NCBI GenBank assembly: GCA_016788705.1
Contig: JAEUSQ010000065.1
Coordinates: forward strand, 1 to 64,000
Direction of reading: 5' to 3'
DNA from: Bacteroidetes Order II. bacterium
GTDB lineage: Bacteria > Bacteroidota > Rhodothermia > Rhodothermales > UBA2364
Length of the DNA: 64,000 nt
Shown: positions 54,601 through 62,691 of the stretch, piece after piece
Position numbering within the stretch: position 1 is the first letter of the stretch
Layout: each line of letters opens with the position of its first letter
Notes under the pieces: generated by a model
Seen by the model: only the letters and a program-made list of their open reading frames with translations
Told to the model about the DNA's origin: nothing
Databases searched by the model: none
Position numbers and translations under genes: made by a program

Positions 54601-54827
54601 GAAGCCCCCATTAATTGGAGGAAGCGCCGACGCGAGCCGGGAACCATATCCGCTGTATCCAATGCACCTGCTTTGAATTCGCTTTTTACGAATTCTTTGT
54701 ATTGCGGCGAGCTTTCCAAGTGCTCCATGCTCCGCCAAAAAGTTCTTTTCGGCTTTTCGACAGACAAGTCGGGATTGGATACCTCGTCCTTTTCAGACGA
54801 ATCCAGAATATCTAATTCAAGAAACAT
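51636..54827 (-). CDS. actB: Alternative complex III Fe-S/molybdopterin-like subunit ActB
   Basis: This 1063-residue fusion has a TAT signal (SRRRFLQL at 65-72). An N-terminal half resembles a molybdopterin oxidoreductase that has lost its cofactor. A C-terminal half is a NrfC/PsrB-like ferredoxin with clusters in CTGCSACITACQSEN, CHHCENAPCEQVCP, CVGTRYCANNCPYKVRR and CTFCVQRIREAG. It carries electrons from quinol in ActC to haem c in ActA/ActE. The tail is His-rich (HHHEEHTEHA). It is the second act gene. Confidence 0.95.
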   Translation of the reverse strand: MFLELDILDSSEKDEVSNPDLSVEKPKRTFWRSMEHLESSPQYKEFVKSEFKAGALDTADMVPGSRRRFLQLMGASAAMMGLAACRKPFEKVLPYTRQPEQIIPGRPLMYATAMPFGDHVRPVLVESHEGRPTKVEGNPDHPQSKGVGATSPFEQASILNMFDPERIRLPKFKGQSSNWNKFQQEVVSDLAGKRVAVLAPSLASPTLAALLATARNNGWTSYTYDAAGDDVEALGYQMAFGRALRPVYQFSQAKVIVSLDADFLAATDKNMVHNAREFAAGRRVMSPNDEMSRLYVVESAYTTTGGMADNRLKLRSSEVPAFAAALAAATGVVAAAPKATAFANHQWVKEIASDLRRNAGKAVVVAGANQPPVVHALAAAINSTLGAFGTTVTLYDHPAGSTLVPQMNQLGALTAAMKAGQVDVLLMLGVNPVYNAPSDLDFTAALKKVPVSVHAGHLMDESGQAATWHLPLSYYLEAWGDGLSYTGVRSIIQPLIAPLWDSKSDIELVNWMSTGTQKSGFDLVKAANSTVNWEKTLHDGFVEGTGFVASTVGVANIPAEALNTINTVDKNTIEVVFKPHLGLYDGAFSNNAWMQELPEHITKIVWDNVAVMSPSTAQRLGLSVVNKSGNHYVDTISLKVNDRSISIPVWMVPGFVDNSISVSLGYGRQIKSDNEMWSHDFFSKEVGIYQNGPVCNGIGVSVEKLRTSQAMQIGLHAEVAKTGETYQIVTTQDHGALPEDWESQGAVQHQQNRRIVRMQSLEEYKKKPRFAKDYEHKVDGKEVNWSQYPSLWEDERADIQEHVSTSPWYQYQWGMVIDLNTCTGCSACITACQSENNIPVVGKEQVSMGRDMYWMRLDRYFYGEQEDPGMVIQPMLCHHCENAPCEQVCPINATSHSPDGLNEMTYNRCVGTRYCANNCPYKVRRYNFLNWTKDLPATVQMTNNPNVTVRFRGVMEKCTFCVQRIREAGLDARREQKNLKEGDFLTACQQVCPSQAITFGNIRDKNSAVAKMKKHDRNYEVLADLANRPRVSYFARITNPNTALKGPEYRDGVHHHEEHTEHA

Positions 54828-54893
54828 GATTTATTTGGGCGATGTTCAAAAGACTGAACGATATTTCCAAGAATACCAGACGAACCAACGAAA

Positions 54894-55565
54894 TTAATAA
54901 TGGCAGGCCGAGCAATTGGTAGGCGGTACAATACCCTTTTTCTTAATCACTTCCAAGTTCTTTGCCTCCTGATCGGCAGGGCGGCTTTGGTCATAACCCA
55001 TTTTGGTGATTAATTCAGCAGGGCGAAGGAATTTTTCTGGGGTAGCATGACACTCAAGACACCAACTCATAGAAAGAGGCTGTACTTGGCTAACCACCTC
55101 CATCTCATCTACACGGCCATGGCACGTCTCGCAACCAACTGCCAATCCACCTTTTGAGCCTGCATTCACGTGTACCGAGTGGTTAAAGTGGGCGTATTCC
55201 GGCAACATGTGTACCTTTACCCATTCGATTGGCTTGCCACTTGCCCAACTTTCACGAACAGGAAGCAACTTCACAGACTCCGGCTTGATCTGGTTATGGC
55301 AATTCATGCAGGTTTGGGTAGCAGGTAAGTTGGCAATGGCGCCATTTTCTACATTGCTGTGGCAATAACGACAATCCATCCCCAGTTCGCCAGCATGAAA
55401 CTGATGACTATAAGGTACGGGCTGCTTCGGCGCATATCCTACATCGGTATATTTTGGAGAGAAATAATACGAAATAAACCAAATTGTAAACAGTAAGAAA
55501 CCGAGTCCACCAACGAGGGCGATCAATGGAAGCCGATTAGACGCCTTGCTGAAAACTTGTGCCAT
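54894..55565 (-). CDS. actA: Alternative complex III pentahaem cytochrome c, ActA
   Basis: The start at 55565 (MAQVFSKASNRLPLIALVGG) has an AAAAGG ribosome-binding site; a frame to 55616 is longer but lacks one. The 223-residue protein has a membrane anchor at about 12-34 and five CxxCH haem sites (CRYCH, CMNCH, CETCH, CLECH, CSACH). It is the electron exit of ACIII. It is the first gene of the long leftward respiratory block. Confidence 0.95.
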   Translation of the reverse strand: MAQVFSKASNRLPLIALVGGLGFLLFTIWFISYYFSPKYTDVGYAPKQPVPYSHQFHAGELGMDCRYCHSNVENGAIANLPATQTCMNCHNQIKPESVKLLPVRESWASGKPIEWVKVHMLPEYAHFNHSVHVNAGSKGGLAVGCETCHGRVDEMEVVSQVQPLSMSWCLECHATPEKFLRPAELITKMGYDQSRPADQEAKNLEVIKKKGIVPPTNCSACHY

Positions 55566-55924
55566 ATACCTTTTGGGGGTTAAAGAAAAAAGCAAATTGT
55601 GGCCTTGACCACACAATTTTTACCGAAGCATGGCCAATGTACAACCATAGTTGCATGTCGAGATTGAAAACCGATTGAAATAAAAGTCAGAATTCAGTCA
55701 AGTTTTAGATTCAATCTAAATTACAACAAGGTCGTATTGTGACAAACAGAACAACGAATCAAATGTGGCAGGTGGGGTTAAGATACGTGTTTTTTAGGGC
55801 AATACAAACGATGCTTCACGACAAAATTAAAAACAAACTTTTTGGGAACCAAAGACGGAACTGCTTATTCGCTTTGATCTAAGCGTATCTTAAAGGTCTA
55901 TCTTTTTCATTAACAGTAGTTTTT
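55566..55924. promoter_or_regulatory. Divergent control region between actA and the malic enzyme gene
   Basis: These 359 bases hold no gene. They contain a 17-bp palindrome (55704-55720, listed apart) and a hairpin with 8-bp arms AAATTGTG/CACAATTT (55594-55619). Promoters of the leftward act operon and the rightward malic enzyme gene must lie here; I cannot place them exactly. Confidence 0.6.
55704..55720. promoter_or_regulatory. 17-bp palindrome, putative operator
   Basis: TTTAGATT-C-AATCTAAA is an exact odd palindrome about 139 bases before the actA start and 204 bases before the malic enzyme start. The size fits a dimeric winged-helix repressor or activator, but the regulator cannot be named. 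Confidence 0.5.
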
Positions 55925-57343
55925 ATGCCATCATTTAGATCAACGAGTGCGAGTAATTCCATCACCTTTCGGCTTCGTTTAGACAATATCCCGGGCACAC
56001 TTGCCAAGGCCATGTCTGCCATTGGAGAAGCTGGCGGCAACATCGGCGCTATTGATATCGTCCGGGTTGAGCAAAACAAACTGATACGCGACATCACCGT
56101 AAATACTGGTGGCGACGATCACATCGAAGAAATAACCCATGTGCTCAACGGAATTGAGGGGGTAGATGTGCTTCATTGGTCGGATCAAACCTTCATAATG
56201 CATTTGGGTGGAAAGTTAGACATCCGGAGCAAAGTGCCACTTAAATCCCGCGACCAACTTGCGATGGCCTATACCCCTGGTGTAGCCCGTGTTTGCATGG
56301 CCATCCATCATGCACCAGAAAAGGTGTATAAGCTGACCATCAAAGGCAATACGGTGGCCGTAGTTTCCGACGGAACGGCGGTATTGGGTCTTGGTGACAT
56401 TGGCCCAGAGGCAGCGATGCCCGTGATGGAAGGAAAAGCACAGCTTTTCAAGGAATTTGCAGGCGTCAATGCGTTTCCAATTTGTCTGGCCACCAAAGAC
56501 GTAGATGAAATTGTGGAAACCGTAAAACGTTTGGCCCCTACATTTGGTGGTATCAATCTGGAGGACATTTCGGCACCTCGGTGTTTTGAAATTGAGCGCC
56601 GTTTAAAAGAAGAACTGGACATTCCCGTTTTTCATGATGACCAGCACGGGACAGCGGTTGTTATGGCAGCAGGTATTATCAACGCCTTAAAGATTGTCAA
56701 GAAAAAACCCCAAGACCTAAAAGTGGTGATGCTCGGAATTGGGGCAGCCGGAACGGCCTGTACCAATATGCTCATCGAAATGGGGGTAACCAATATTATT
56801 GGCGCTGATAGAAGCGGCGCGATTCATAGAGGGCGCACCGACCTGACAAAAGAAAAAATGGATTATGCGCAACGTACAAATCCTCATTTGCTTTCCGGCA
56901 GCATCCACGAAATCTTACAAGATGCCGACGTCTTTATCGGACTTTCTGCCCCGAACCAAATCACGGTAGAGGATTTAAAAAAGATGGCGCCGGATCCCAT
57001 TGTATTTGCGATGGCGAACCCAGATCCAGAAATCAAGCCCGAATTGGCCTACCCTCATGTGGCTGTTATGGCAACGGGCAGGAGCGATTACCCGAACCAA
57101 ATTAACAATGTGTTATGTTTTCCAGGGTTATTTAAAGGAGTCCTCGAATGCCGTGCAAAAGACATTAATATGGAGATGAAAATGGCTGCTGCTTATGCCA
57201 TCGCAGCCTCCATTTCTGATGAAGAACTCTACCCCTCGTATATCATACCGAGTGTATTCGACAAGCGGGTTGCGACAAAAGTAGCGGAAGCGGTTAAGAA
57301 TGCGGCCTATGTGTCTGGAGCTGCACGTAGAAATAAGAACTAA
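55925..57343 (+). CDS. NAD(P)-dependent malic enzyme with N-terminal ACT domain
   Basis: This 472-residue enzyme oxidatively decarboxylates malate to pyruvate. The N-terminal 80 residues are an ACT-type regulatory domain (FRLRLDNIPGTLAKAMSAIGEAGGNIGAIDIV). The catalytic part has YTPGVARVCMAI, VAVVSDGTAVLGLGDIGPEAAMPVMEGKA, GGINLEDISAPRCFEIERRLKE, IPVFHDDQHGTAVVM (metal site) and VMLGIGAAGTACTNML (nucleotide fold). The GIGAAG motif and ACT domain are those of the short bacterial type. ACT domains usually bind amino acids, so allosteric control is inferred. Confidence 0.93.
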   Translation: MPSFRSTSASNSITFRLRLDNIPGTLAKAMSAIGEAGGNIGAIDIVRVEQNKLIRDITVNTGGDDHIEEITHVLNGIEGVDVLHWSDQTFIMHLGGKLDIRSKVPLKSRDQLAMAYTPGVARVCMAIHHAPEKVYKLTIKGNTVAVVSDGTAVLGLGDIGPEAAMPVMEGKAQLFKEFAGVNAFPICLATKDVDEIVETVKRLAPTFGGINLEDISAPRCFEIERRLKEELDIPVFHDDQHGTAVVMAAGIINALKIVKKKPQDLKVVMLGIGAAGTACTNMLIEMGVTNIIGADRSGAIHRGRTDLTKEKMDYAQRTNPHLLSGSIHEILQDADVFIGLSAPNQITVEDLKKMAPDPIVFAMANPDPEIKPELAYPHVAVMATGRSDYPNQINNVLCFPGLFKGVLECRAKDINMEMKMAAAYAIAASISDEELYPSYIIPSVFDKRVATKVAEAVKNAAYVSGAARRNKN

Positions 57344-57364
57344 CTTGTTTTTTGACAAGGATAA

Positions 57365-57394
57365 AACACCTCTCTTGCTTTCAAGGGAGGTGTT
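57365..57394 (+). terminator. Hairpin terminator after the malic enzyme gene
   Basis: AACACCTCTCTTG (57365-57377) pairs with 57382-57394 with one G-T pair and a 4-base loop. It starts 22 bases past the stop. The following T-content is modest, so it may need help. Confidence 0.65.
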
Positions 57395-57603
57395 GTTGAT
57401 ATTTCAGATACCCCTCCGCTTAACCGGAAAAGTGTCGAATTTTTCTGGAGAGGTACAAAGGACATTTCTTGCGGCATTGAGACTTTTTTAGACCCGCCTT
57501 TATTGCAATAGCCTTAAATATCCTGTATTTTGACACTGCACTTCAACCGAAGTTCAACTCCACCACCAACACCAGCTACCTTCCATATTTTATCCTCATT
57601 TTT

Positions 57604-58194
57604 ATGAAGTTGAACTGTGTTCCTCGCGCAGGTTTCTGCTACCTGCTATTATTCCTCCTCCCCGGTATTGTGTTTGCACAAGCCAAAAGTCTTGGTACGC
57701 CTCCGAGCGATGCAGATCGGCAATTATTGGATCAATTGGTTGCACGTTATTACGAAAAACAACGCATTCTAACTGAGAAACAATTACTCTTGGCAACCAT
57801 TCAACCTCAAATTGCCCGCCTCGAAACAATCCAAAGCATTGCCGCTTTGGGTGCTGGCCCACGAACGACTGTAAGCAAAATTCGCCAAGCATTTCCAGAC
57901 GAGTTTGTGTCTATGGCTACCGAGGTTGCCTATGCGCTTTCGCTACGCCGGACAGTACTCGCGCCAGAGGTGTTTAGGTCCACGCTTCGGCAAGCCGGAT
58001 TTTCGGCTAATGAAACCGAAGCCGCTATCAAAAATCATGCTGGACTTCCGGAAAAATTGACTTCCCAAAAGCAATTAGAAGAGATTGAAGTCCGACAATT
58101 ATCCCAAGCCATTGCTGAAATCCGGGCACAGGTGGGTATGATAGCTCCCAAAGTAGGGCTTAAACCCGACGTTTTGCTGGGTTCAGGGAATTAA
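57604..58194 (+). CDS. Secreted hypothetical protein, helical
   Basis: This 196-residue protein has a signal peptide (MKLNCVPRAGFCYLLLFLLPGIVFAQ). The mature part is helical and charged (DRQLLDQLVARYYEKQRILTEKQLLLATIQPQIARLETIQSI), then RQAGFSANETEAAIKNHAGLPEKL and a coiled-coil-like end. No family is recognised. It is preceded by a 260-base gap and converges with the next gene with 1 base between the stops. Confidence 0.65.
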   Translation: MKLNCVPRAGFCYLLLFLLPGIVFAQAKSLGTPPSDADRQLLDQLVARYYEKQRILTEKQLLLATIQPQIARLETIQSIAALGAGPRTTVSKIRQAFPDEFVSMATEVAYALSLRRTVLAPEVFRSTLRQAGFSANETEAAIKNHAGLPEKLTSQKQLEEIEVRQLSQAIAEIRAQVGMIAPKVGLKPDVLLGSGN

Positions 58195-58195
58195 A

Positions 58196-58579
58196 TTAGG
58201 CGGTGCGTTGCCGTCCAATTCTTTTATCCAACTCATTGGCCATATCGGGTAATTCATCCGGTATGGCTTTGATCGGGGAGTCTGGGAATTGATTTTCGAT
58301 GGCACTAATACGTTCTTCCAACGGTTTACTCACTTCCAGCATGGTTTCCCGAATCATTTCTTGTAACTCCGAACGCGAAAGCGTTTTGTCATCTTGTTGT
58401 CCGTTTCGTTCAAATTCCATTTGAAAAAAAGGCAGTTTAATGTTTTTAGGCTGCGCCTGTGGGGATTGTAAACGCATCCGCTCTTTGGTTTCCATGGTAA
58501 ATTTTTCATGCTGGAGCGCCATTTTCACAATGGAAACAACTGCGGCAGCAATAATGGTGGTAATGACGATGTAGATCAT
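58196..58579 (-). CDS. Small single-span membrane protein
   Basis: This 127-residue protein has one N-terminal membrane helix (MIYIVITTIIAAAVVSIVKMAL) and a polar Gln/Glu-rich helical cytoplasmic tail (TLSRSELQEMIRETMLEVSKPLEERISAIENQF). It resembles coiled-coil anchored proteins of unknown role. It converges with the upstream secreted protein. Confidence 0.6.
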   Translation of the reverse strand: MIYIVITTIIAAAVVSIVKMALQHEKFTMETKERMRLQSPQAQPKNIKLPFFQMEFERNGQQDDKTLSRSELQEMIRETMLEVSKPLEERISAIENQFPDSPIKAIPDELPDMANELDKRIGRQRTA

Positions 58580-58689
58580 TTCTTTAAGACTTATAAAGTT
58601 CGGGGAACAATCGGATAATGTTACACATAGGAGATATTCAACTCCATTTGTAGAAAGACCATATCATACGTTGTGTGTTTACCAAGGTT

Positions 58690-59295
58690 TCAGAAAGATT
58701 GCGATTCAATATTCAACAGTAAGTCAAAACCAATGATGATATCATCTGTGGTACGCACCAATCCCCCAACAGAGACCGGAGGTATTACCCCAAAAGCGGT
58801 CATTTTAAGGGGTTGCTGCCCTTTTACCCTGAGCTTCCCTGATGACTTTTGTTGTACCGTAATAGGTATCCGATACCCCTTAGTATGACCATTAAGAGAT
58901 ACTTGGGCATAAAACCGACTGCCTCCGGAGGAATTTTTACCAAAGGTTATGGCCTCCACTTCACGAACATCTATTTCGATATTGGGGAATCGGTTTGCCT
59001 GAAGGGCGTCATACATCACACCGTTGAAAAGTCGGTTTCCGCAATCAAGTGTTCGGATGCGAATGGGTATTTGGACATGGGTTACTTTATAGCTCCCCTC
59101 CTTTGTCCAAGAAAAAGATTTTTTCGGAATCATCAGCGATGCGTTGCACCTAAAATCAGCAAGAGTGGTTTTACCCTTTATTTCTACGATGCTCCCTTGC
59201 AAAACCGCCCATTTCCCCATTTTATGATCCGAAAGCGCCTGGCCCAACGCAGGCTGGATCCCAAAACACAAAATCAATAGAATAAAATACCCCAT
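58690..59295 (-). CDS. YceI-like periplasmic lipocalin-fold protein
   Basis: This 201-residue protein has a signal peptide (MGYFILLILCFGIQPALGQ). The YceI-like body includes SIVEIKGKTTLADFRC, MYDALQANRFPNIEIDV, FYAQVSLNGHTKGYRIPITVQ, LRVKGQQPLKMTAFGVIPP and IIIGFDLLLNI. YceI proteins hold isoprenoid-type or other hydrophobic ligands in a lipocalin barrel. It is the third gene of a YceI-porin-YceI leftward set and is shorter and less conserved than the first YceI gene. Confidence 0.75.
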   Translation of the reverse strand: MGYFILLILCFGIQPALGQALSDHKMGKWAVLQGSIVEIKGKTTLADFRCNASLMIPKKSFSWTKEGSYKVTHVQIPIRIRTLDCGNRLFNGVMYDALQANRFPNIEIDVREVEAITFGKNSSGGSRFYAQVSLNGHTKGYRIPITVQQKSSGKLRVKGQQPLKMTAFGVIPPVSVGGLVRTTDDIIIGFDLLLNIESQSF

Positions 59296-59384
59296 ATGCG
59301 AATACCCAAACTTAAAAGAGGCGCCAAACGAACTGTCTGCGCCTCTCCTTCTATGGCAAATAGATGGTTCATTAGACGAAATGA

Positions 59385-60728
59385 TCAGAAGCCAACTGCC
59401 GCTTCGATCATCAGCCCTTTGAAGTTCGCTCCGTTACGTACATCCGTAGCTGGGAAGTCGCCGGAATAGTCTTGGTTTACATATTCCAATTTCGCCACCA
59501 TGTTTTTGGTAACAAACCAGCCCAACACACCCTGCATACGGGTTACACTTACGTCTTTGATCGCGCCACTAAAGAGAAATTGTGCATCTACTTTATTGTA
59601 GCGACCACCCACGTAAAAGTTTTCTTTTGTGCCAAAACGATAGATTAGTTCACCCGCCAATTGGCCAGCAGTACGTTCATCTTTTTCGGCATTGCTCCGT
59701 CCTTGCGCCGTTTCATACGTCCCGAAGAACTCAATCCCTTTGTATTTCAGGAAAAGGTTTCCCATGATGGCGGTTACTTTATCCGTAAAACCGGGTTGGA
59801 TATTACCAGACCAAGCTTGTGCGGTTGCATTGGTTGCCGTTCCACCAACAGATGCGGGTTCTACGACTAAGTAATATCGGGAGCCTGCACGGTCTCCATT
59901 ATACAGAACGTTTCGGGTTGTACTTGAAATAGTATATACACTTCCAGTTGCTCGAAGACGAAGATCGTCATTGATTTGTTTGTCGTAGCCCAATTTTGCG
60001 ATGTATGCAGGCTTCCGGCTGTTATCCGGATCGTTTGCTGTTTTGGCTGGACGGGTAATAACCCCATTTATTGCACCCGTGGTCATGGAAAAATCAGCCA
60101 GAATACCATTTTTTTGGTAGGTCACTTCGCCCCCAATTTCGGTATTGAAGGCATCAAGCACATAATTTCCGACAAAAGGATTATATACAGCGTTCCCATT
60201 ATCTGTTCTGCGATAATGAGCATCACCATAGTTTAGTTCATTATGGCCTACACGAATGGTCAGATTTTCCATTACCTTATCTGCCAAATCGCTTTTCAGG
60301 AAAGGTAATTTATCAAATTGGATATAACCACCTTTGACCCAAGATTCGTTATGATGTCGTGCTGATAGGTAGGTGATCAGGTTCATGCGCACGCCATCTG
60401 CGAGCCAGACATCTATGTTCAGATTTGCCGTTGCGAGGTTGAACCCTGGGGCCAGATTATAAAGGTTATCGTTAATTTTATCGTTATTGGTATCCGTAAA
60501 AAACTTACTGGAGTGGCTTAGGTGCTGGTATTGCTGGGTAAAATTCCCACCAAGCCGCACCTTAACATCGCCCTTCCAATTGGTTGGTTGTTTGGGGGTT
60601 TCAAAAACATAAAGCCCGTCTTGGTCATAGGGACGATAGTTTGTATAAACACTTTGTGCCGACGCCGACGCCATAACACCGAGAAGCACAACAATAAAAA
60701 CAATTGATTTAAAGATGAACGTTTTCAT
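59385..60728 (-). CDS. Outer-membrane porin-type barrel
   Basis: This 447-residue protein has a signal peptide ending ASASAQ. A beta-barrel with alternating strands follows (DVKVRLGGNFTQQYQHL, ANLNIDVWLADGVRMNLITYLSARHH, NLTIRVGHNELNYGDAHYRRTDNG), ending in IEAAVGF with C-terminal F. It resembles Bacteroidota porins whose closest relatives handle anions. It lies between two YceI genes on the same strand, with 48- and 89-base gaps, so the three are a probable operon. Its substrate is unknown. Confidence 0.75.
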   Translation of the reverse strand: MKTFIFKSIVFIVVLLGVMASASAQSVYTNYRPYDQDGLYVFETPKQPTNWKGDVKVRLGGNFTQQYQHLSHSSKFFTDTNNDKINDNLYNLAPGFNLATANLNIDVWLADGVRMNLITYLSARHHNESWVKGGYIQFDKLPFLKSDLADKVMENLTIRVGHNELNYGDAHYRRTDNGNAVYNPFVGNYVLDAFNTEIGGEVTYQKNGILADFSMTTGAINGVITRPAKTANDPDNSRKPAYIAKLGYDKQINDDLRLRATGSVYTISSTTRNVLYNGDRAGSRYYLVVEPASVGGTATNATAQAWSGNIQPGFTDKVTAIMGNLFLKYKGIEFFGTYETAQGRSNAEKDERTAGQLAGELIYRFGTKENFYVGGRYNKVDAQFLFSGAIKDVSVTRMQGVLGWFVTKNMVAKLEYVNQDYSGDFPATDVRNGANFKGLMIEAAVGF

Positions 60729-60776
60729 GATGGTAACAGTTAGTGGAAACAGGGAGGGATTAATGAATAGGGTGGG

Positions 60777-61343
60777 CTACTTGCCCATCGTAACATCTAA
60801 GGTGAGGGTGACATCGTCTGATGTTTTAAGCGTGCCCATAAACAAGACCGGGGCAGACATTTTGAACTCAGACATTTTAAGTTTTTTGGTACCTTTAAAT
60901 TGGACACTTCCATCGCCGGCTACCGTTCCGGTGACGTTCAGGTCAACAGGCTTGGTCACACCGTGCATGGTCAGGTTGCCTTTTGCAGCCACCTGATAGG
61001 CACTTCCTTGCTTCGTGATCTTGGCGGAAGTCATCTGGAAAACGATGGTGGCATATTTGGAAGCCTCGAAGGTGGACAGGATGTTTTTGTCCATCATTTG
61101 CCCTTTTGTACTTTTGATGGAAGCTACATCCATGGTAACAGAAAGACTATTAACGGCTTTCAATTCTCCGCCTTCGACTTTAACATCTCCGTTACCCCGC
61201 ACTCTGGTGACATTCGCAGCCCAGTCGTGGAGGGTGGAAGTGCCTTTCATGCCTACATTACTACGGTTTATTTTATAACCTTGCGCCATTGCAGAAAACG
61301 AAAGGAGTAGAAAGAAGGGAAGAATCCATAAAATGCGTTTCAT
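60777..61343 (-). CDS. YceI-family periplasmic lipid-binding protein
   Basis: The start at 61343 (MKRILWILPFFLLLSFSAMAQ) gives a signal peptide; the frame from 61445 is not needed. The 188-residue protein has typical YceI lines: INRSNVGMKGTSTLHDWAANV, GGELKAVNSLSVTMDVASIKSTKGQMMDKNILSTFEASKYATIVFQMTSAKI, AAKGNLTMHGVTKPVDLNVTG, KLKMSEFKMSAPVLFMGTLKTSDDVTLTLDV. It should carry a hydrophobic ligand such as a polyprenyl quinone in the periplasm. It heads the YceI-porin-YceI set. Confidence 0.92.
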   Translation of the reverse strand: MKRILWILPFFLLLSFSAMAQGYKINRSNVGMKGTSTLHDWAANVTRVRGNGDVKVEGGELKAVNSLSVTMDVASIKSTKGQMMDKNILSTFEASKYATIVFQMTSAKITKQGSAYQVAAKGNLTMHGVTKPVDLNVTGTVAGDGSVQFKGTKKLKMSEFKMSAPVLFMGTLKTSDDVTLTLDVTMGK

Positions 61344-61515
61344 AGCTTTAGGGGGTTTAATGAACGTATGGGTTATAAGTGGTTTTAATGCCGCTATTAC
61401 CTCTTGACAAAAGGATACGTAATTCACGAAGGTAAAGCCGACCATGAACTTCGGTGCTTTGTGTAAGGAAGAGTGGGCATGCTGTACGAATTTGGCCTAC
61501 AAACGCTTTCATTAA

Positions 61516-61856
61516 TCAAGGGCTTGCCCGAAAGGGATTACACAAATAAACATTCCTATCCTGATAAAGCCCTCTTTCTTCAGGAAGATATCCAATCTGA
61601 CTGACTTGTGGTAATTCGTTGGAATCCCTTTTTAAATCCCACTCTATCTGACCATTATCCGCTTTAATAATGTCAAGCAATATTCTAATGTTGTTGTTTT
61701 CCCTGCTCCATTAGGACCAAGAAAAGCAAAAATATCTCCTTGATTTATCGAAAATGAAATATTGTTGACTGCTTTAACATTTAAGAAATATTTGCTTAAT
61801 GATTTTACACTTAGGACAGTATTTTTCATAGTATCAATTATGTTTTTATTTTCCAA
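61516..61856 (-). pseudogene. ABC transporter ATPase remnant, frameshifted and truncated
   Basis: A frame from 61856 gives 70 residues with a normal ABC start (NTVLSVKSLSKYFLNVKAVNNISF, Walker A GPNGAGKTTT), then runs out of phase to a stop at 61644. In the next frame the sequence continues as IRILLDIIKADNGQIEWDL...QIGYLPEERGLYQD, the normal sequel of this ATPase group, until about 61560. So a 1-base deletion in the ACAACAACA run after Walker A broke the gene, and the part after the GYLPEERGLY region (signature motif, Walker B) is missing. It marks the left edge of the AT-rich segment. Confidence 0.8.
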
Positions 61857-62004
61857 GCATGAACGCTAATGGTTTCGGGCTTGGCGAAGGTAGGGATTAA
61901 AAAGTAGTAAAGCTCAAATTTAGTACAAAGCTAATAGAAAGTACAAAAGTTTCAATTTAGCACTTCTACCCGCCTTACCACAAATGTAATGTTGTGGGCA
62001 GGCA

Positions 62005-62691
62005 TTACTGTTTCCCTATTAGTTTAAAAAAATTCTCTCGCCTACTTTCACTAATGGGTATATATTTATCTTTGATGACAACCCTGTTTCGTTCTATAAA
62101 ATTAATTTTATCTATTGCCACTATAAAGGAATTATGCACTCGGCAAAAATTTGAAGTATTAAAAATCTCGGTAATTTCTTTGAAATTCATTAAAGTCATT
62201 ATCTGCTTGTTGGCGGTTACTATTCTTATATAGTCTTTCATTCCTTCCAGATACAACACCTCATTGAGCATTATTTTTTCTAAACGATATTCTGTTTTGA
62301 TAAAAACATAGTCTTTATCTAACGCAGTATTTTGATTTGGTTTGGGTAGTTTATTCAATGCCTGCAAAAAATCTGCAAATGAGTATGGCTTCAGCAAATA
62401 AGCATTGATGAAATATTGATAACTCTCTAAGGCGTATTCACTAAATGCAGTTGTGATAATCACTAAAGGCGTAAAATCAATGTTCTTGAGCAAATCGAAA
62501 CCAATAAGTTCGCCTAAATGCAAATCAAGAAAGATTAAATCTGTTTTATGGCTATTCAGCCAATTATAAGCATCTGTAACATTATCAAAAGATTCTAAAA
62601 GATTGAGATAATTAACCTTTTGAATAAAAGATGTCAGTTTTTGTGCTGCCGAAGACTCATCTTCGACAATAACGCAAGTTATTTTATCCAT
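62005..62691 (-). CDS. LytTR-family response regulator
   Basis: This 228-residue protein has a receiver domain (CVIVEDESSAAQKL, phospho-acceptor D56 in FLDLHLG, TTAFSEYALESYQYF, KPYSFADF) followed by a LytTR DNA-binding domain (about 128-228, KTEYRLEKIMLNEVLYLEGMKDYIRIVT, RVHNSFIVAIDKINFI). It is paired with the LytS-type kinase upstream with a 13-base overlap. The AT-rich codons resemble the island, not the respiratory block. Target genes are unknown; the broken ABC ATPase downstream was probably one, since this pairing is common. Confidence 0.93.
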   Translation of the reverse strand: MDKITCVIVEDESSAAQKLTSFIQKVNYLNLLESFDNVTDAYNWLNSHKTDLIFLDLHLGELIGFDLLKNIDFTPLVIITTAFSEYALESYQYFINAYLLKPYSFADFLQALNKLPKPNQNTALDKDYVFIKTEYRLEKIMLNEVLYLEGMKDYIRIVTANKQIMTLMNFKEITEIFNTSNFCRVHNSFIVAIDKINFIERNRVVIKDKYIPISESRRENFFKLIGKQ

